Source of the DNA: Mucilaginibacter sabulilitoris
GTDB lineage: Bacteria > Bacteroidota > Bacteroidia > Sphingobacteriales > Sphingobacteriaceae
Direction: 5' to 3'
Assembly: GCF_034262375.1 (NCBI RefSeq)
Contig: NZ_CP139558.1
Coordinates: 2,294,001 to 2,358,000, forward strand
Length of the DNA: 64,000 nucleotides
In this document: positions 1 through 8,804 of the stretch, in pieces
Numbering within the stretch: position 1 is the stretch's first letter
How the letters are laid out: each line of letters starts with the position of its first letter
Translations under genes and position numbers: made by a program
Notes under the pieces: generated by a model
What the model saw: the letters and a program-made list of their open reading frames with translations, nothing else
The model's database searches: none
What the model was told of the DNA's origin: nothing

Positions 1-2
1 AG

Positions 3-863
3 TTAACCGACCAGCAGATACTGACCGAACCGGTCATGCGTAATACAGCCCCCTGTGTGGCCTATGGCTGTTTTAAAATAGAACGCCTTAACCCCAATGC
101 CGTTATTGTGGTAGCCCCCTCAGACCAGCAGATCCTGGATGAGGAAGCCTTTGTAAGCGCCATTGACAAATCGCTGCAGACAGCGGCCGAAAATGACTGC
201 CTGATCACCCTGGGTATCAAACCCTCGCGGCCGGATACGGGCTATGGCTATATCCAGTACACCGACCAGGTGATCCACCATGATTTTCATAAGGTAAAAA
301 CCTTTACCGAGAAACCCACGCTGGAGATAGCCAAAACGTTTTTACAAAGCGGGGATTTTTTATGGAACGCGGGGATCTTTGTATGGTCGGCCGAGGCGAT
401 CGTGAAGGCCTTTGGCCAGCATTTACCCGAAATGCACGAGATATTTGCCGATGCCCGTCCGGTTTATAACACCGAAGAGGAGAAAGCCTATATCCATAAA
501 GCCTACCAGCAATGCATCAATATTTCGATAGACTATGGTGTAATGGAAAAGGCAGACAATGTGTATGTACTGCCCTCGGAGTTTGGCTGGAGCGACCTGG
601 GTACCTGGGCCTCCATTTATGACCTGGCCGACAAGGATTATGTAGGCAATGCGGTGATCCCATCAGAAAAAGTGATCATGTACGATTCCTCGAACTGTAT
701 GGTAAATGTACCGGGCGAAAAGCTGGTGATATTGCAGGGGCTGCATGACTACATCGTGGTAGAATCAAACAACACCCTGCTGGTATGCCCTCGCGACCAG
801 GAACAGAATGTAAAACAAGTAGTGGCCGATGTGAAAAGCAAATTCGGTACTAAATATATTTAA
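3..863 (+). CDS. manC: Mannose-1-phosphate guanylyltransferase (5' end outside window)
   Basis: Makes GDP-mannose from mannose-1-phosphate and GTP in the cytoplasm, the precursor for GDP-fucose and mannose-containing surface glycans. The reading frame is already open at base 3. The sequence before the first in-window ATG (36) still reads as family sequence (ILTEPVMRNTAPC), so the gene starts upstream. About 286 residues are visible and roughly 70 are missing, judged by the usual length of near 355. The FTEKP motif and the segment DFLWNAGIFVW are typical of the family, and the C-terminal part (VVESNNTLLVCPR) is complete. It lies 54 bp before fcl. It looks GC-richer than fcl and the rfb genes, so the cluster may be a mosaic. 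Confidence 0.93.
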   Translation, partial: LTDQQILTEPVMRNTAPCVAYGCFKIERLNPNAVIVVAPSDQQILDEEAFVSAIDKSLQTAAENDCLITLGIKPSRPDTGYGYIQYTDQVIHHDFHKVKTFTEKPTLEIAKTFLQSGDFLWNAGIFVWSAEAIVKAFGQHLPEMHEIFADARPVYNTEEEKAYIHKAYQQCINISIDYGVMEKADNVYVLPSEFGWSDLGTWASIYDLADKDYVGNAVIPSEKVIMYDSSNCMVNVPGEKLVILQGLHDYIVVESNNTLLVCPRDQEQNVKQVVADVKSKFGTKYI

Positions 864-917
864 GTTTGGGTATTTGAGCCTTATGCAGCTGAAGTAAGGT
901 TTACTACAAACGATATT

Positions 918-1862
918 ATGGACAAAAATAGTAAAATATATATAGCAGGCCACAATGGGATGGTTGGCTCGGCAATAACAGCCAAGCTTCGCGAAAATGG
1001 TTTCGATAACCTGTTGCTCAGAAGTTCTAAAGAGCTCGATCTGCGAAACCAGCAGGCGGTAGCTGATTTTTTTGAACAAGAAAAGCCAGATTACGTTTTT
1101 TTAGCCGCTGCAAAAGTTGGCGGGATAGTAGCCAATAATACTTACCGCGCCGACTTTTTATATGATAACCTCATCATGGAGTGTAATATCATACACTCGG
1201 CCTATGTTACAGACGTAAAAAAGTTGATGTTTTTGGGTAGCTCCTGCATTTATCCTAAACTGGCCCCCCAACCTTTAAAAGAGGAATACCTGCTTACAGG
1301 TCCGTTGGAATACACTAACGAGCCTTATGCTATAGCAAAAATTGCCGGTATAAAGCTTTGCGAAAATTACCGCGAACAATACGGTTGTAACTTTATCAGT
1401 GTAATGCCAACTAATTTGTATGGTACCGGCGATAATTATCATTCCACTAATTCGCATGTTTTGCCGGCACTGATCCGTAGGTTTCATGAAGCAAAGCTCA
1501 ATGGCGAAAAAACAGTTACCATATGGGGTACCGGTAACCCAAAAAGGGAGTTTCTTTATGCAGATGACCTGGCCGAAGCTTGCTTGTTCTTAATGGAGAG
1601 TTACAACGAAAAAGAACTGATCAATGTAGGTACGGGCGAAGATCTGAGCATTGCTGAACTAGCAAACCTTGTAAAAAATGTCGTTGGCTTTGAAGGCGAA
1701 CTATTTTTTGATACCTCAAAGCCCGATGGCACGCCGCGTAAATTAATGGATGTAAGTAAATTACATAACCTGGGCTGGAAACATCACACGGCTTTAACAG
1801 AAGGCATTTTATTAGCCTATCACGATTTTATAGATAAGCATACCTTTAATCACGAAAGATAA
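918..1862 (+). CDS. fcl: GDP-L-fucose synthase
   Basis: NADPH-dependent epimerase/reductase that converts GDP-4-keto-6-deoxymannose to GDP-L-fucose. It is a short-chain dehydrogenase fold of 314 residues, normal for the family. The NAD(P)-binding loop reads AGHNGMVG (residues 10-17). The catalytic triad is visible as GSSC at 107-110 and Y137-x3-K141. The segment [13 protein letters not shown] is characteristic. The partner GDP-mannose 4,6-dehydratase (gmd) is not in the window and may lie upstream of manC. The ATG start puts the nucleotide-binding strand at the usual distance from the N-terminus. Confidence 0.93.
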   Translation: MDKNSKIYIAGHNGMVGSAITAKLRENGFDNLLLRSSKELDLRNQQAVADFFEQEKPDYVFLAAAKVGGIVANNTYRADFLYDNLIMECNIIHSAYVTDVKKLMFLGSSCIYPKLAPQPLKEEYLLTGPLEYTNEPYAIAKIAGIKLCENYREQYGCNFISVMPTNLYGTGDNYHSTNSHVLPALIRRFHEAKLNGEKTVTIWGTGNPKREFLYADDLAEACLFLMESYNEKELINVGTGEDLSIAELANLVKNVVGFEGELFFDTSKPDGTPRKLMDVSKLHNLGWKHHTALTEGILLAYHDFIDKHTFNHER

Positions 1863-1947
1863 GGATTTATCATTTTTAAAAAATATCTGATAGTTTTGTA
1901 AAAAGTACCAGCTTATCTAGCTTGCGTATTGAAAAATAATCCGAAAT

Positions 1948-2502
1948 ATGACCATAACCTCCACCCCGATTGACGGGCTTATTGTTTTAACGCCACGTAT
2001 TTTCAACGATGACCGGGGCTATTTTTTCGAATCGTTTAATGAAAATTCTTTTAAAGATTTTGCTGGTTATCCGGTTCATTTTGTACAGGACAACCAGTCA
2101 TTTTCAACTAAAGGAGTATTGCGTGGCCTTCATTTTCAAAAAGGCCAGCATGCCCAATCCAAATTGGTTAGAGTAACACAAGGCGAAGTATTAGATGTCG
2201 CAGTCGATCTGCGTAAAGGTTCGGCTACCTACGGGCAACACTACAGCATACGGTTGTCTGCCGACAATCATCAGCAGTTTTTTATCCCGAGGGGATTTGC
2301 GCATGGGTTTATTGTATTAAGCGATACTGCCATTTTTCAATACAAGTGCGATAATTATTATAATAAACAATCAGAAGGCGGATTGCATTATGCCGATACC
2401 GATTTGGCTATTGATTGGATTTTGCCTTATGATGAACTGCTGGTTTCGGATAAGGACAAAGAATTGCCATTTTTGAAAGATGCCCCTGATTTTGAATTTT
2501 AA
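1948..2502 (+). CDS. rfbC: dTDP-4-dehydrorhamnose 3,5-epimerase
   Basis: Third step of dTDP-L-rhamnose synthesis: double epimerisation of dTDP-4-keto-6-deoxyglucose. At 184 residues it has the normal RmlC cupin length. Family landmarks are FNDDRGYFFESF near the N-terminus, the catalytic His in RGLHFQK (H62), the base-pair Lys K72, and the general acid Tyr in IFQYKCDNYY (Y132). It is followed 27 bp later by rfbD on the same strand, so co-transcription is likely. The 85-bp gap after fcl shows no obvious terminator. Confidence 0.95.
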   Translation: MTITSTPIDGLIVLTPRIFNDDRGYFFESFNENSFKDFAGYPVHFVQDNQSFSTKGVLRGLHFQKGQHAQSKLVRVTQGEVLDVAVDLRKGSATYGQHYSIRLSADNHQQFFIPRGFAHGFIVLSDTAIFQYKCDNYYNKQSEGGLHYADTDLAIDWILPYDELLVSDKDKELPFLKDAPDFEF

Positions 2503-2529
2503 TATAAAGAAACCAAACACACTACCAAT

Positions 2530-3384
2530 ATGCAAAATATCATAGTTTTCGGGGCTTCCGGACAATTAGGACATTGCTTAAAAGCTGTTGCCGCATCAAA
2601 ACAGATCAACAATATTTTTTTTCCACCCGAAGGTGAAGCCAATATTTTGGATGCTGATGCGCTGTCAAAATTGTTTGAGCAATATAAACCTGCCTATGCC
2701 ATTAACTGCGCAGCTTATACCGCGGTTGACAAAGCTGAAGATGATATTGATATAGCAAGGAAAATAAACCGTACAGGCGCTGCCAACCTTGCAGCACAAT
2801 GTAAAAACCACGATACGGTATTAGTACACATATCAACAGATTTTGTTTTTAAAGGTGATAAGCCCTATCCGCTTGTTGAAAGCGATGTAGCCGAACCTAT
2901 TAGCGTATACGGGCTTACCAAGCTGGAAGGTGAACAGGATATTGTTGACATACTGCCCCGTCATTATATTTTACGTACTAGCTGGTTATATTCTGAGTAT
3001 GGCAACAACTTTGTAAAAACAATGCTCAAATTGGGTGCTGATCGTGAGGAGCTGAAAATTATTGCCGATCAGATAGGCTCGCCAACTTATGGCATCGACC
3101 TCGCTGCGGCTATCTTGGATATCATAACATCGGACAGTGAGCGTTTCGGCATTTACCACTACAGCAATGAAGGCGTAACCTCATGGTATGATTTTGCTAA
3201 AGGCATATTTGACCTTGTAGGAAGCAAAGTAAAAGTTTATCCTATACGTACAAGTGAATACCCAACCAAGGCAACACGTCCGGCATTTTCGGTAATGGAT
3301 AAGGCAAAAATCAAAAGCACGTTCAATATCCAGATACCTTACTGGCGCGATAGCCTCATCGTTTGTTTAGAGAGATTAAAATAA
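2530..3384 (+). CDS. rfbD: dTDP-4-dehydrorhamnose reductase
   Basis: Last step of dTDP-L-rhamnose synthesis: NAD(P)H reduction of the 4-keto sugar. It is an SDR-fold protein of 284 residues. The cofactor loop GASGQLG is at residues 8-14, the STD motif at 102-104 and the catalytic pair Y127/K131 in VYGLTKLEG. The substrate-binding stretch RTSWLYSEYGNNFVKTM is typical. It pairs with rfbC just upstream and rfbA downstream. The dehydratase rfbB is not in the window and must be encoded elsewhere if the pathway works. Confidence 0.95.
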   Translation: MQNIIVFGASGQLGHCLKAVAASKQINNIFFPPEGEANILDADALSKLFEQYKPAYAINCAAYTAVDKAEDDIDIARKINRTGAANLAAQCKNHDTVLVHISTDFVFKGDKPYPLVESDVAEPISVYGLTKLEGEQDIVDILPRHYILRTSWLYSEYGNNFVKTMLKLGADREELKIIADQIGSPTYGIDLAAAILDIITSDSERFGIYHYSNEGVTSWYDFAKGIFDLVGSKVKVYPIRTSEYPTKATRPAFSVMDKAKIKSTFNIQIPYWRDSLIVCLERLK

Positions 3385-3772
3385 GTACTATAATCAATAC
3401 TCTTCAACTTTTAGGATTTCATAAAAGCCCTCTGATTTTAATTCCCGGAGATGGATAAGTTAATATTTGATGATATTAAGGGGCACTGAAGCCATCTGAA
3501 ACAATACAACCAAGCGGCTGAACGGTGTAATCCACGGCGCTCATCGTTAATCTGAGTTTTTTAGAAGGGAAATCGGTATCAAGTTAATGATTGTGATAGT
3601 TAGAACTGATCGATCAGGTTTAAATATTCCAACGATGTTATGATCATTTAAAGCAGGAGCGGATAAATAAGTATTAATGTTCTGTGATCGGTAAAATGCG
3701 TTATTATCGACTTTGCTTGTAGGTTATGAATAAAAAATAATTATTTTTAAAAATCTATAATATAAGTTATTT
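3385..3772. other. Intergenic stretch between rfbD and rfbA
   Basis: 388 bp with no convincing gene, RNA or strong hairpin. It is AT-rich towards rfbA (tataatataagttattt just before the ATG). A TTTG at about 3712-3715 could be a -33 element, but no clean TAnnTTTG box follows it. The gap is long for an otherwise tight rfb cluster, so rfbA probably has its own promoter. Confidence 0.5.
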
Positions 3773-4633
3773 ATGAAAGGAATTATTTTAGCCGGTGGAT
3801 CAGGTACCAGGCTATATCCCATTACCAGGGCAATAAGCAAACAGTTAATGCCTATTTATGATAAACCGATGATCTATTATCCACTATCGGTATTAATGCA
3901 AGCCGATATCAGGGAAATATTGATTATCACTACTGCTGAGGATAATGATGGGTTTAAACGCTTGCTCGGTGACGGAACTGAACTAGGCTGCAAATTTGAA
4001 TATGCAATACAAGAAAAACCTAACGGGCTCGCGCAAGCGTTTGTAATTGGAGAAAAGTTTATAGGCGAGGATAAAGTGGCCTTGATCCTCGGAGATAATA
4101 TATTTTATGGTACAGGTTTTAGCGAACTCATCAGAGGCTTTAATGATGTGGATGGCGCGGCCATTTTCGCTTATCATGTGGCTGATCCGGAAAGATATGG
4201 GGTTGTTGAATTTGATAATAATTTTAAAGCTTTATCTATTGAGGAGAAACCGACTAAACCAAAGTCAAGATTTGCGGTACCAGGATTATATTTCTATGAT
4301 AATAGTGTTATACAGATTGCTAAAGATCTTAAACCCTCAACTCGTGGAGAATATGAAATTACAGATGTAAATAAATATTACTTGGAACAGGGTAATTTGC
4401 ATGTTGGAGTGATGGATAAAGGTACAGCGTGGCTTGATACCGGAACTTTTGATTCCTTAAGCGACGCGACCGAATACGTACGTGTGATCGAAAAGCGCCA
4501 ATCATATAAAATTGGTTGTATTGAGGAGGTGGCTTATCGTGGCGGTTTTATCAATGACGATCAATTGAAATTATTAATAGATAAATATTTAAAAAGCGGT
4601 TACGGCAAATATCTGCAAGGCTTATTGCCATAG
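3773..4633 (+). CDS. rfbA: Glucose-1-phosphate thymidylyltransferase
   Basis: First step of dTDP-rhamnose synthesis: dTTP plus glucose-1-phosphate gives dTDP-glucose. 286 residues, normal RmlA length. The nucleotide-binding signature GGSGTRLYP is at residues 8-16, followed by the family segment [24 protein letters not shown] (metal/nucleotide site), EEKP, and GTAWLDTGT in the C-terminal half are all present. It is the last gene of the sugar cluster, separated from rfbD by 388 bp. Confidence 0.96.
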   Translation: MKGIILAGGSGTRLYPITRAISKQLMPIYDKPMIYYPLSVLMQADIREILIITTAEDNDGFKRLLGDGTELGCKFEYAIQEKPNGLAQAFVIGEKFIGEDKVALILGDNIFYGTGFSELIRGFNDVDGAAIFAYHVADPERYGVVEFDNNFKALSIEEKPTKPKSRFAVPGLYFYDNSVIQIAKDLKPSTRGEYEITDVNKYYLEQGNLHVGVMDKGTAWLDTGTFDSLSDATEYVRVIEKRQSYKIGCIEEVAYRGGFINDDQLKLLIDKYLKSGYGKYLQGLLP

Positions 4634-5312
4634 TTCAAACGTATCCAGACCTGTGATTTACTAGCCTTTAAGCCCTGTAGGCTAGGAAATCATTTCCCAT
4701 AAAAATTGATCATTTACAATTCGTCATCACCACAAGCGACGCTGACTTTTATCAGCGATTGAGCCTAACCCAGGATGGACTTGCAATCAGTTACCATAAC
4801 CTCCGTAAAAAGAACGGAAAGGCAGGAATGATTCTATATGGAGAAACATTAACAAAAATTTTACGTATAAGTCGTTTTAGACATGAAAACTGGAGCAAGG
4901 CCTTATCTTTTAGCATTAGCTGTTGTAATCATAATTGCCGCAGTGATTTTAACCTTTGCGCTGTCCTATCCTAATATTCGTGCATTAAGCATATTTGATT
5001 TTTAAAAACTCTTAAATCCAGGATCATCTTTGTTAACCCCGGAATTATATTACCGGAAGTTCAAGTTAAAATTAAATAATGTTCAAAATTGAACGCGAGG
5101 TGCTGAAAATCACCAATTCTATTTTGTCATTCACAATAATCAGCGTAAAATCCAGACGGAATTTTGTGAGTTAATATTACGAAATCGATTGAATGGTTAA
5201 CAAACATAGGTAATATAAAATACGATTCAAAAGGTGTGAAATAAGCGTTGTAACAAGTTCGAATTCTGAGTTAGTATTGCAAATTTTTCAAATGAATTGA
5301 CCAATAAGATAT
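4634..5312. other. Long intergenic stretch between rfbA and cysN
   Basis: About 680 bp between convergent rfbA (+) and cysN (-). I see no conserved gene. The only structured items are the possible 40-residue membrane ORF at 4883-5005 and the cysN terminator at the right edge. The 71-codon reading frame at 4759-4974 looks like translated non-coding DNA. This may be debris from remodelling of the polysaccharide locus. Confidence 0.45.
4883..5005 (+). CDS. Possible 40-residue single-pass membrane peptide
   Basis: ATG-to-stop frame of 40 residues. It has a short basic N-terminus (MKTGARPY), then about 22 uninterrupted hydrophobic residues (LLALAVVIIIAAVILTF), then a short polar tail ending SIFDF. 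The composition fits a small inner-membrane peptide and would be unusual for random AT-rich DNA. There is no Shine-Dalgarno sequence, which is normal in this phylum, and no recognised promoter box. I do not recognise a family. It could also be chance. Confidence 0.3.
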   Translation: MKTGARPYLLALAVVIIIAAVILTFALSYPNIRALSIFDF

Positions 5313-5352
5313 CAAAAAAAGGCCCGGTTCCTTCAAAAAGGACCGGGCTTAA
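5313..5352 (-). terminator. Rho-independent terminator of cysDN
   Basis: Stem gcccggt(t)cctt pairs with aaggaccgggc (one bulged T) around 5322-5348. On the minus strand it is followed by a T-run (the A-run at 5313-5320 on the plus strand). It sits 20-60 bp after the cysN stop codon. Confidence 0.85.
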
Positions 5353-5373
5353 TTTCTGGGTTTGGGCTTTAGT

Positions 5374-6618
5374 TTATACCAATATGGTCCCTGCGGCTAC
5401 GGTTTCGTTAGTAGCCTCATCAACCAGGATCAATGAACCTGTGATACGGTTTTTCCTGTATTCATCAAAAACTACGGGCTGGGTAGTACGTAAACGCACG
5501 CGGGCCATCTCGTTCATTTTAATATCGCCGGCATTTTCAAGCTTTTCCATCGTGTTAATGTCGAGCTTATAATTAACTTCTTTAATAATAGCCATCACTT
5601 CGCGGGTAGTATTTTTTAAGTGGTATTTAGCCCCCAGACGCGGGCCTTTTGATCCCATCCAGCAAAGCATCACATCAATATCCTGGCTTACCACGGGCTC
5701 ACTGTCGTCTTTTATGATCATATCGCCGCGACTGATATCAATATCATCCTCTAAAGTGATAGAAACAGACATTGGCGCGAAAGCTTCGTCTACCGGGCCT
5801 GCAAAAGTATCGATAGATTTGATAGCCGACGTTAATCCCGAAGGCAATACGGTTATTTTATCGCCTGGTTTAAATATACCACCGGCTATACGGCCTGCAT
5901 ATCCCCTGTAATCATGATATTCTTCTGCATGTGGGCGTATCACGGTTTGTACCGGGAAACGTGCATCGGCATGGTTTTCATCGCTGCCAATATGGATGGT
6001 TTCCAGTGTATGCAGCAGGCTTTCGCCTTTATACCACGGCATGTTTACTGAATCGTTCACTACGTTATCGCCTTCCAGCGCACTGACAGGCACATAGCGA
6101 ATATCATTTACATCAATTTTGCCGGCAAACGCATGATATTGTTCTACAACCTTGTTAAACGCTTCTTCAGAATAATCAACCAGGTCCATTTTGTTAATGC
6201 AAACAATAATATGCGGTATCCTTAACAGCGATGCTATGAAAGAGTGCCTGCAGGTTTGTTCTACAACACCCTTACGCACATCAATCAGTACAATGGCCAG
6301 GTTGGCAGTAGATGCACCTGTAACCATATTACGGGTATATTGGATATGACCTGGGGTATCGGCAATTATAAATTTGCGTTTTGGCGTGGCAAAGTAACGG
6401 TATGCTACATCAATGGTAATACCCTGTTCGCGCTCAGAACGTAAACCATCAGTAAGTAAAGACAAGTCGATATGTTGTAGCCCCTTCCTTTCGCTCGATT
6501 GCTTTACGGCTGCCATCTGATCTTCAAAGATTGATTTGGAATCGTATAATAATCTGCCGATGAGCGTGCTTTTTCCGTCATCTACACTACCGGCTGTTGT
6601 AAAACGTAATAGTTCCAT
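5374..6618 (-). CDS. cysN: Sulfate adenylyltransferase subunit 1 (GTPase)
   Basis: Regulatory GTPase half of ATP sulfurylase. It couples GTP hydrolysis to formation of adenosine 5'-phosphosulfate in sulfate assimilation. It has an EF-Tu-like domain order: G1 AGSVDDGKST (residues 9-18), G3 DTPGH, G4 NKMD, then two beta-barrel domains. 414 residues is typical for the short Bacteroidota form, which lacks a fused APS kinase. It is downstream of cysD on the same strand, about 100 bp away, with an intercistronic hairpin, and ends in a strong terminator. Confidence 0.96.
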   Translation of the reverse strand: MELLRFTTAGSVDDGKSTLIGRLLYDSKSIFEDQMAAVKQSSERKGLQHIDLSLLTDGLRSEREQGITIDVAYRYFATPKRKFIIADTPGHIQYTRNMVTGASTANLAIVLIDVRKGVVEQTCRHSFIASLLRIPHIIVCINKMDLVDYSEEAFNKVVEQYHAFAGKIDVNDIRYVPVSALEGDNVVNDSVNMPWYKGESLLHTLETIHIGSDENHADARFPVQTVIRPHAEEYHDYRGYAGRIAGGIFKPGDKITVLPSGLTSAIKSIDTFAGPVDEAFAPMSVSITLEDDIDISRGDMIIKDDSEPVVSQDIDVMLCWMGSKGPRLGAKYHLKNTTREVMAIIKEVNYKLDINTMEKLENAGDIKMNEMARVRLRTTQPVVFDEYRKNRITGSLILVDEATNETVAAGTILV

Positions 6619-6642
6619 AATTTAAGTCTCATTAGTATCAAA

Positions 6643-6706
6643 TAGCTTGTATCAAGATTTTTAAAAACGATAATGCCGCTTTATGAAGCTGCCTTGATAC
6701 TAGCTA
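6643..6706. repeat. Intercistronic hairpin between cysD and cysN
   Basis: TAGCTTGTATCAAG (6643-6656) is the inverted complement of CTTGATACTAGCTA (6693-6706) with one mismatch in 14 and a loop of about 36 nt. It lies between the two ATP-sulfurylase genes. It could set their relative expression by partial termination or RNA processing. There is no T-run, so it is not a classic terminator. Confidence 0.5.
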
Positions 6707-6719
6707 CTTGAATCCTTCT

Positions 6720-7625
6720 TTAAAAATAACCTTGTTTTTTCCTGTCTTCCATTGAAGTATCAGAGCGTTTATCGTCACTTCTGTTACCACGTTCGGTGCT
6801 GCGGGTGGCCGACACTTCAGCTACAATTTTTTCAAGTGTATCTGCATCAGATTCGATGCCGCCGGTAATGGTAATGTCACCAAGGGTGCGGAAACGCATC
6901 AGCTTGTTCTCAATTTTTTCACCATCGCGCAATACCAGGAACTCGGATGCCGGCAGCCAGGTGCCATCGCGGTAAACGGCCTCACGGTTGTGGGCAAAAT
7001 AAAGCGAAGGGATAGCAATATTTTCCTGCAATATGTAGTTCCATATATCCATTTCGGTCCAGTTACTGATAGGGAACACTCTGAAGTGCTCACCCATTCT
7101 TTTACGGCCGTTAAATATATTCCAAAGCTCGGGGCGTTGGTTTTTAGGGTCCCACTGGCCAAACTCATCACGGTGCGAAAAGAAGCGTTCCTTTGAACGT
7201 GCTTTTTCCTCATCGCGACGGGCACCTCCAATAGCAGCATCAATTTTATTACCTTCAATTGCATCAAGCAGTGTAACTATCTGCAGTTCATTACGGCTGG
7301 CGTTAATACCACTTTCTTCAACCGCACGGCCTTTATCAATAGCCTCCTGTACCGAGCCAACAATAAGCTGTACACCCAGATCATCAACCAGTTTATCCCT
7401 GAATGCCATTGTTTCGGGGAAGTTATGCCCGGTATCAATATGTATAAGCGGCATAGGGATTTTGGCAGGCCAAAAGGCCTTACGTGCCAGGTGGGTTACA
7501 ACTATGGAATCTTTTCCGCCCGAAAACAGAATGGCAGGACGATCAAATTGGGCCACAACTTCCCTGATAACATAAATGGCCTCTGATTCTAATTCCTGCA
7601 GATGAGTAAGATAATATTTGTGCAT
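6720..7625 (-). CDS. cysD: Sulfate adenylyltransferase subunit 2
   Basis: Catalytic PP-loop subunit of ATP sulfurylase, which adenylates sulfate. About 301 residues from ATG at 7625. I prefer this start to one 51 bp upstream because MHKYYLTHLQELE is the usual N-terminus of the family and the extra residues are not conserved in character. The PP-loop LFSGGKDSIVV is near residue 30, followed by HIDTGHNFPETM and the signature GGARRDEEKARSKER. The C-terminus ends in RKKQGYF, as in other CysD proteins. It forms an operon with cysN. Confidence 0.96.
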   Translation of the reverse strand: MHKYYLTHLQELESEAIYVIREVVAQFDRPAILFSGGKDSIVVTHLARKAFWPAKIPMPLIHIDTGHNFPETMAFRDKLVDDLGVQLIVGSVQEAIDKGRAVEESGINASRNELQIVTLLDAIEGNKIDAAIGGARRDEEKARSKERFFSHRDEFGQWDPKNQRPELWNIFNGRKRMGEHFRVFPISNWTEMDIWNYILQENIAIPSLYFAHNREAVYRDGTWLPASEFLVLRDGEKIENKLMRFRTLGDITITGGIESDADTLEKIVAEVSATRSTERGNRSDDKRSDTSMEDRKKQGYF

Positions 7626-7651
7626 GTTAAATAAAAACCCGCTAAATCCAC

Positions 7652-7669
7652 CTAAATAGTAGTATTTAG
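7652..7669. promoter_or_regulatory. 18-bp palindrome upstream of cysD, possible operator
   Basis: Perfect dyad CTAAATA-GTAG-TATTTAG, 27 bp upstream of the cysD ATG, with a further CTAAAT half-site at 7642-7647. The position fits an operator or -7 region for the sulfate operon. No regulator is encoded nearby, so its identity is unknown. Confidence 0.45.
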
Positions 7670-7714
7670 CAATCAAACTGCAATATTAGCAATTTATACG
7701 CATTAAATTGGTAT

Positions 7715-8641
7715 TTAATCTATGTTTTCCTGATTTTCTATCATGTTCATCATCTGGCTGATCACATCTGCGTCGCTGGCCTGGAACCAATGGAAAGAAC
7801 TGTCTTTGCGGAACCAGGTGAGCTGCCGCTTGGCAAAACGCCTGGTGTTTTGTTTTATCATTTCAATTGCTTTTTCAAGGCTGGTTTTTCCGTCAAAATA
7901 ATCAAACAATTCAGTATAGCCCACGGTGTTTAGAGCGTTTAAATGACGGTGGGGGAGCAGGGCTTTTACTTCGGCCAGCAGACCTTGTTGTATCATAACA
8001 TCTACACGCTCGTTTATGCGGTTGTACAGCACTTCGCGCGGGAGGTTAAGGGCCAGTTTAATAATACGAAACGGACGCTTGTTCACTGTGGCCTGCCGGT
8101 ATGATGAAATGGGTTTACCCGAGCTCTCAAAAACCTCCAGCGCCCTGATAATACGCTGAGGGTTTCCCAAATCTACTTCATTGTAATAATCCGGATCTGC
8201 CAGTTTTAACTTTTGCTGCAGGCTGGCAATGCCAGTTTCTTCCAATTCACGGTTTAGTTTTTCGCGTATAGCCGGATCAGTAGTGGGTAGTTCGTCAAAA
8301 CCTTCGCAAATGGCTTTAATGTATAAACCAGAGCCGCCTGCCAAAACAACATGATGATGGGTTTTAAAAAGTTCATCAAGCAATGCAAGCCCCTGTTTTT
8401 CAAAATCACCTACCGAAAAGGGTTCGGCAATCGAGTGTGAATCAATAAAGTAATGTTTTACGGCTGCCAGTTCTGCCGCGTTTGGTTTGGCGGTACCAAT
8501 AGCCATCTCCCTGAAAAACTGCCTTGAATCGGCCGATACCACAACGGTATTAAAGTGTTTAGCCAGCTCAATTGCCGCCGCTGTTTTACCCACGGCTGTA
8601 GGGCCTGCAACAACAATAAGGGTTTTCATGGCTTGGGTCAT
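7715..8641 (-). CDS. miaA: tRNA dimethylallyltransferase
   Basis: Transfers a dimethylallyl group to N6 of A37 in tRNAs that read codons starting with U. 308 residues. The P-loop is VAGPTAVGKT near residues 11-20, followed by SADSRQFFREM and GTAKP. The family motif GGSGLYIKAI is present, and the C-terminal part has QNTRRFAKRQLTWFR, which binds tRNA. The start could also be the Met at residue 5. It lies 89 bp upstream of cysD on the same strand, with the REP-like palindrome on its 5' side. Confidence 0.96.
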   Translation of the reverse strand: MTQAMKTLIVVAGPTAVGKTAAAIELAKHFNTVVVSADSRQFFREMAIGTAKPNAAELAAVKHYFIDSHSIAEPFSVGDFEKQGLALLDELFKTHHHVVLAGGSGLYIKAICEGFDELPTTDPAIREKLNRELEETGIASLQQKLKLADPDYYNEVDLGNPQRIIRALEVFESSGKPISSYRQATVNKRPFRIIKLALNLPREVLYNRINERVDVMIQQGLLAEVKALLPHRHLNALNTVGYTELFDYFDGKTSLEKAIEMIKQNTRRFAKRQLTWFRKDSSFHWFQASDADVISQMMNMIENQENID

Positions 8642-8663
8642 GATTTAACAAAAGAGCTTATAA

Positions 8664-8781
8664 AAAATGTCATTGCGAGCGTAGCGTGGCAATCTCCTTA
8701 TGCTAATCAGCACACGGGTAATTAAACAAGCGTGCTAACTGTCCTGAAGAGATTGCCACGCTACGCTCGCAATGACATTTT
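8664..8781. repeat. REP-like element: 33-bp perfect inverted repeat, 52-bp spacer
   Basis: Arm 8664-8696 (core tcattgcgagcgtagcgtgg) is the exact reverse complement of arm 8749-8781. The spacer holds a smaller agcac/gtgct dyad. It lies in the gap between two minus-strand genes. From general knowledge, this palindrome type recurs in intergenic regions of Sphingobacteriaceae genomes; only one copy is in the window. Confidence 0.85.
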
Positions 8782-8804
8782 AATTATTTAAAATAGTGAT
8801 CTAT

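Noticed and set aside
2530..4633. Possible rfbB in the sugar cluster
   Set aside because: No dehydratase frame exists between rfbD and rfbA; the gap carries no relic of one.
4759..4974. 71-codon frame after rfbA
   Set aside because: Low-complexity translated intergenic DNA without motif; the 40-residue frame inside it in another phase is more protein-like.
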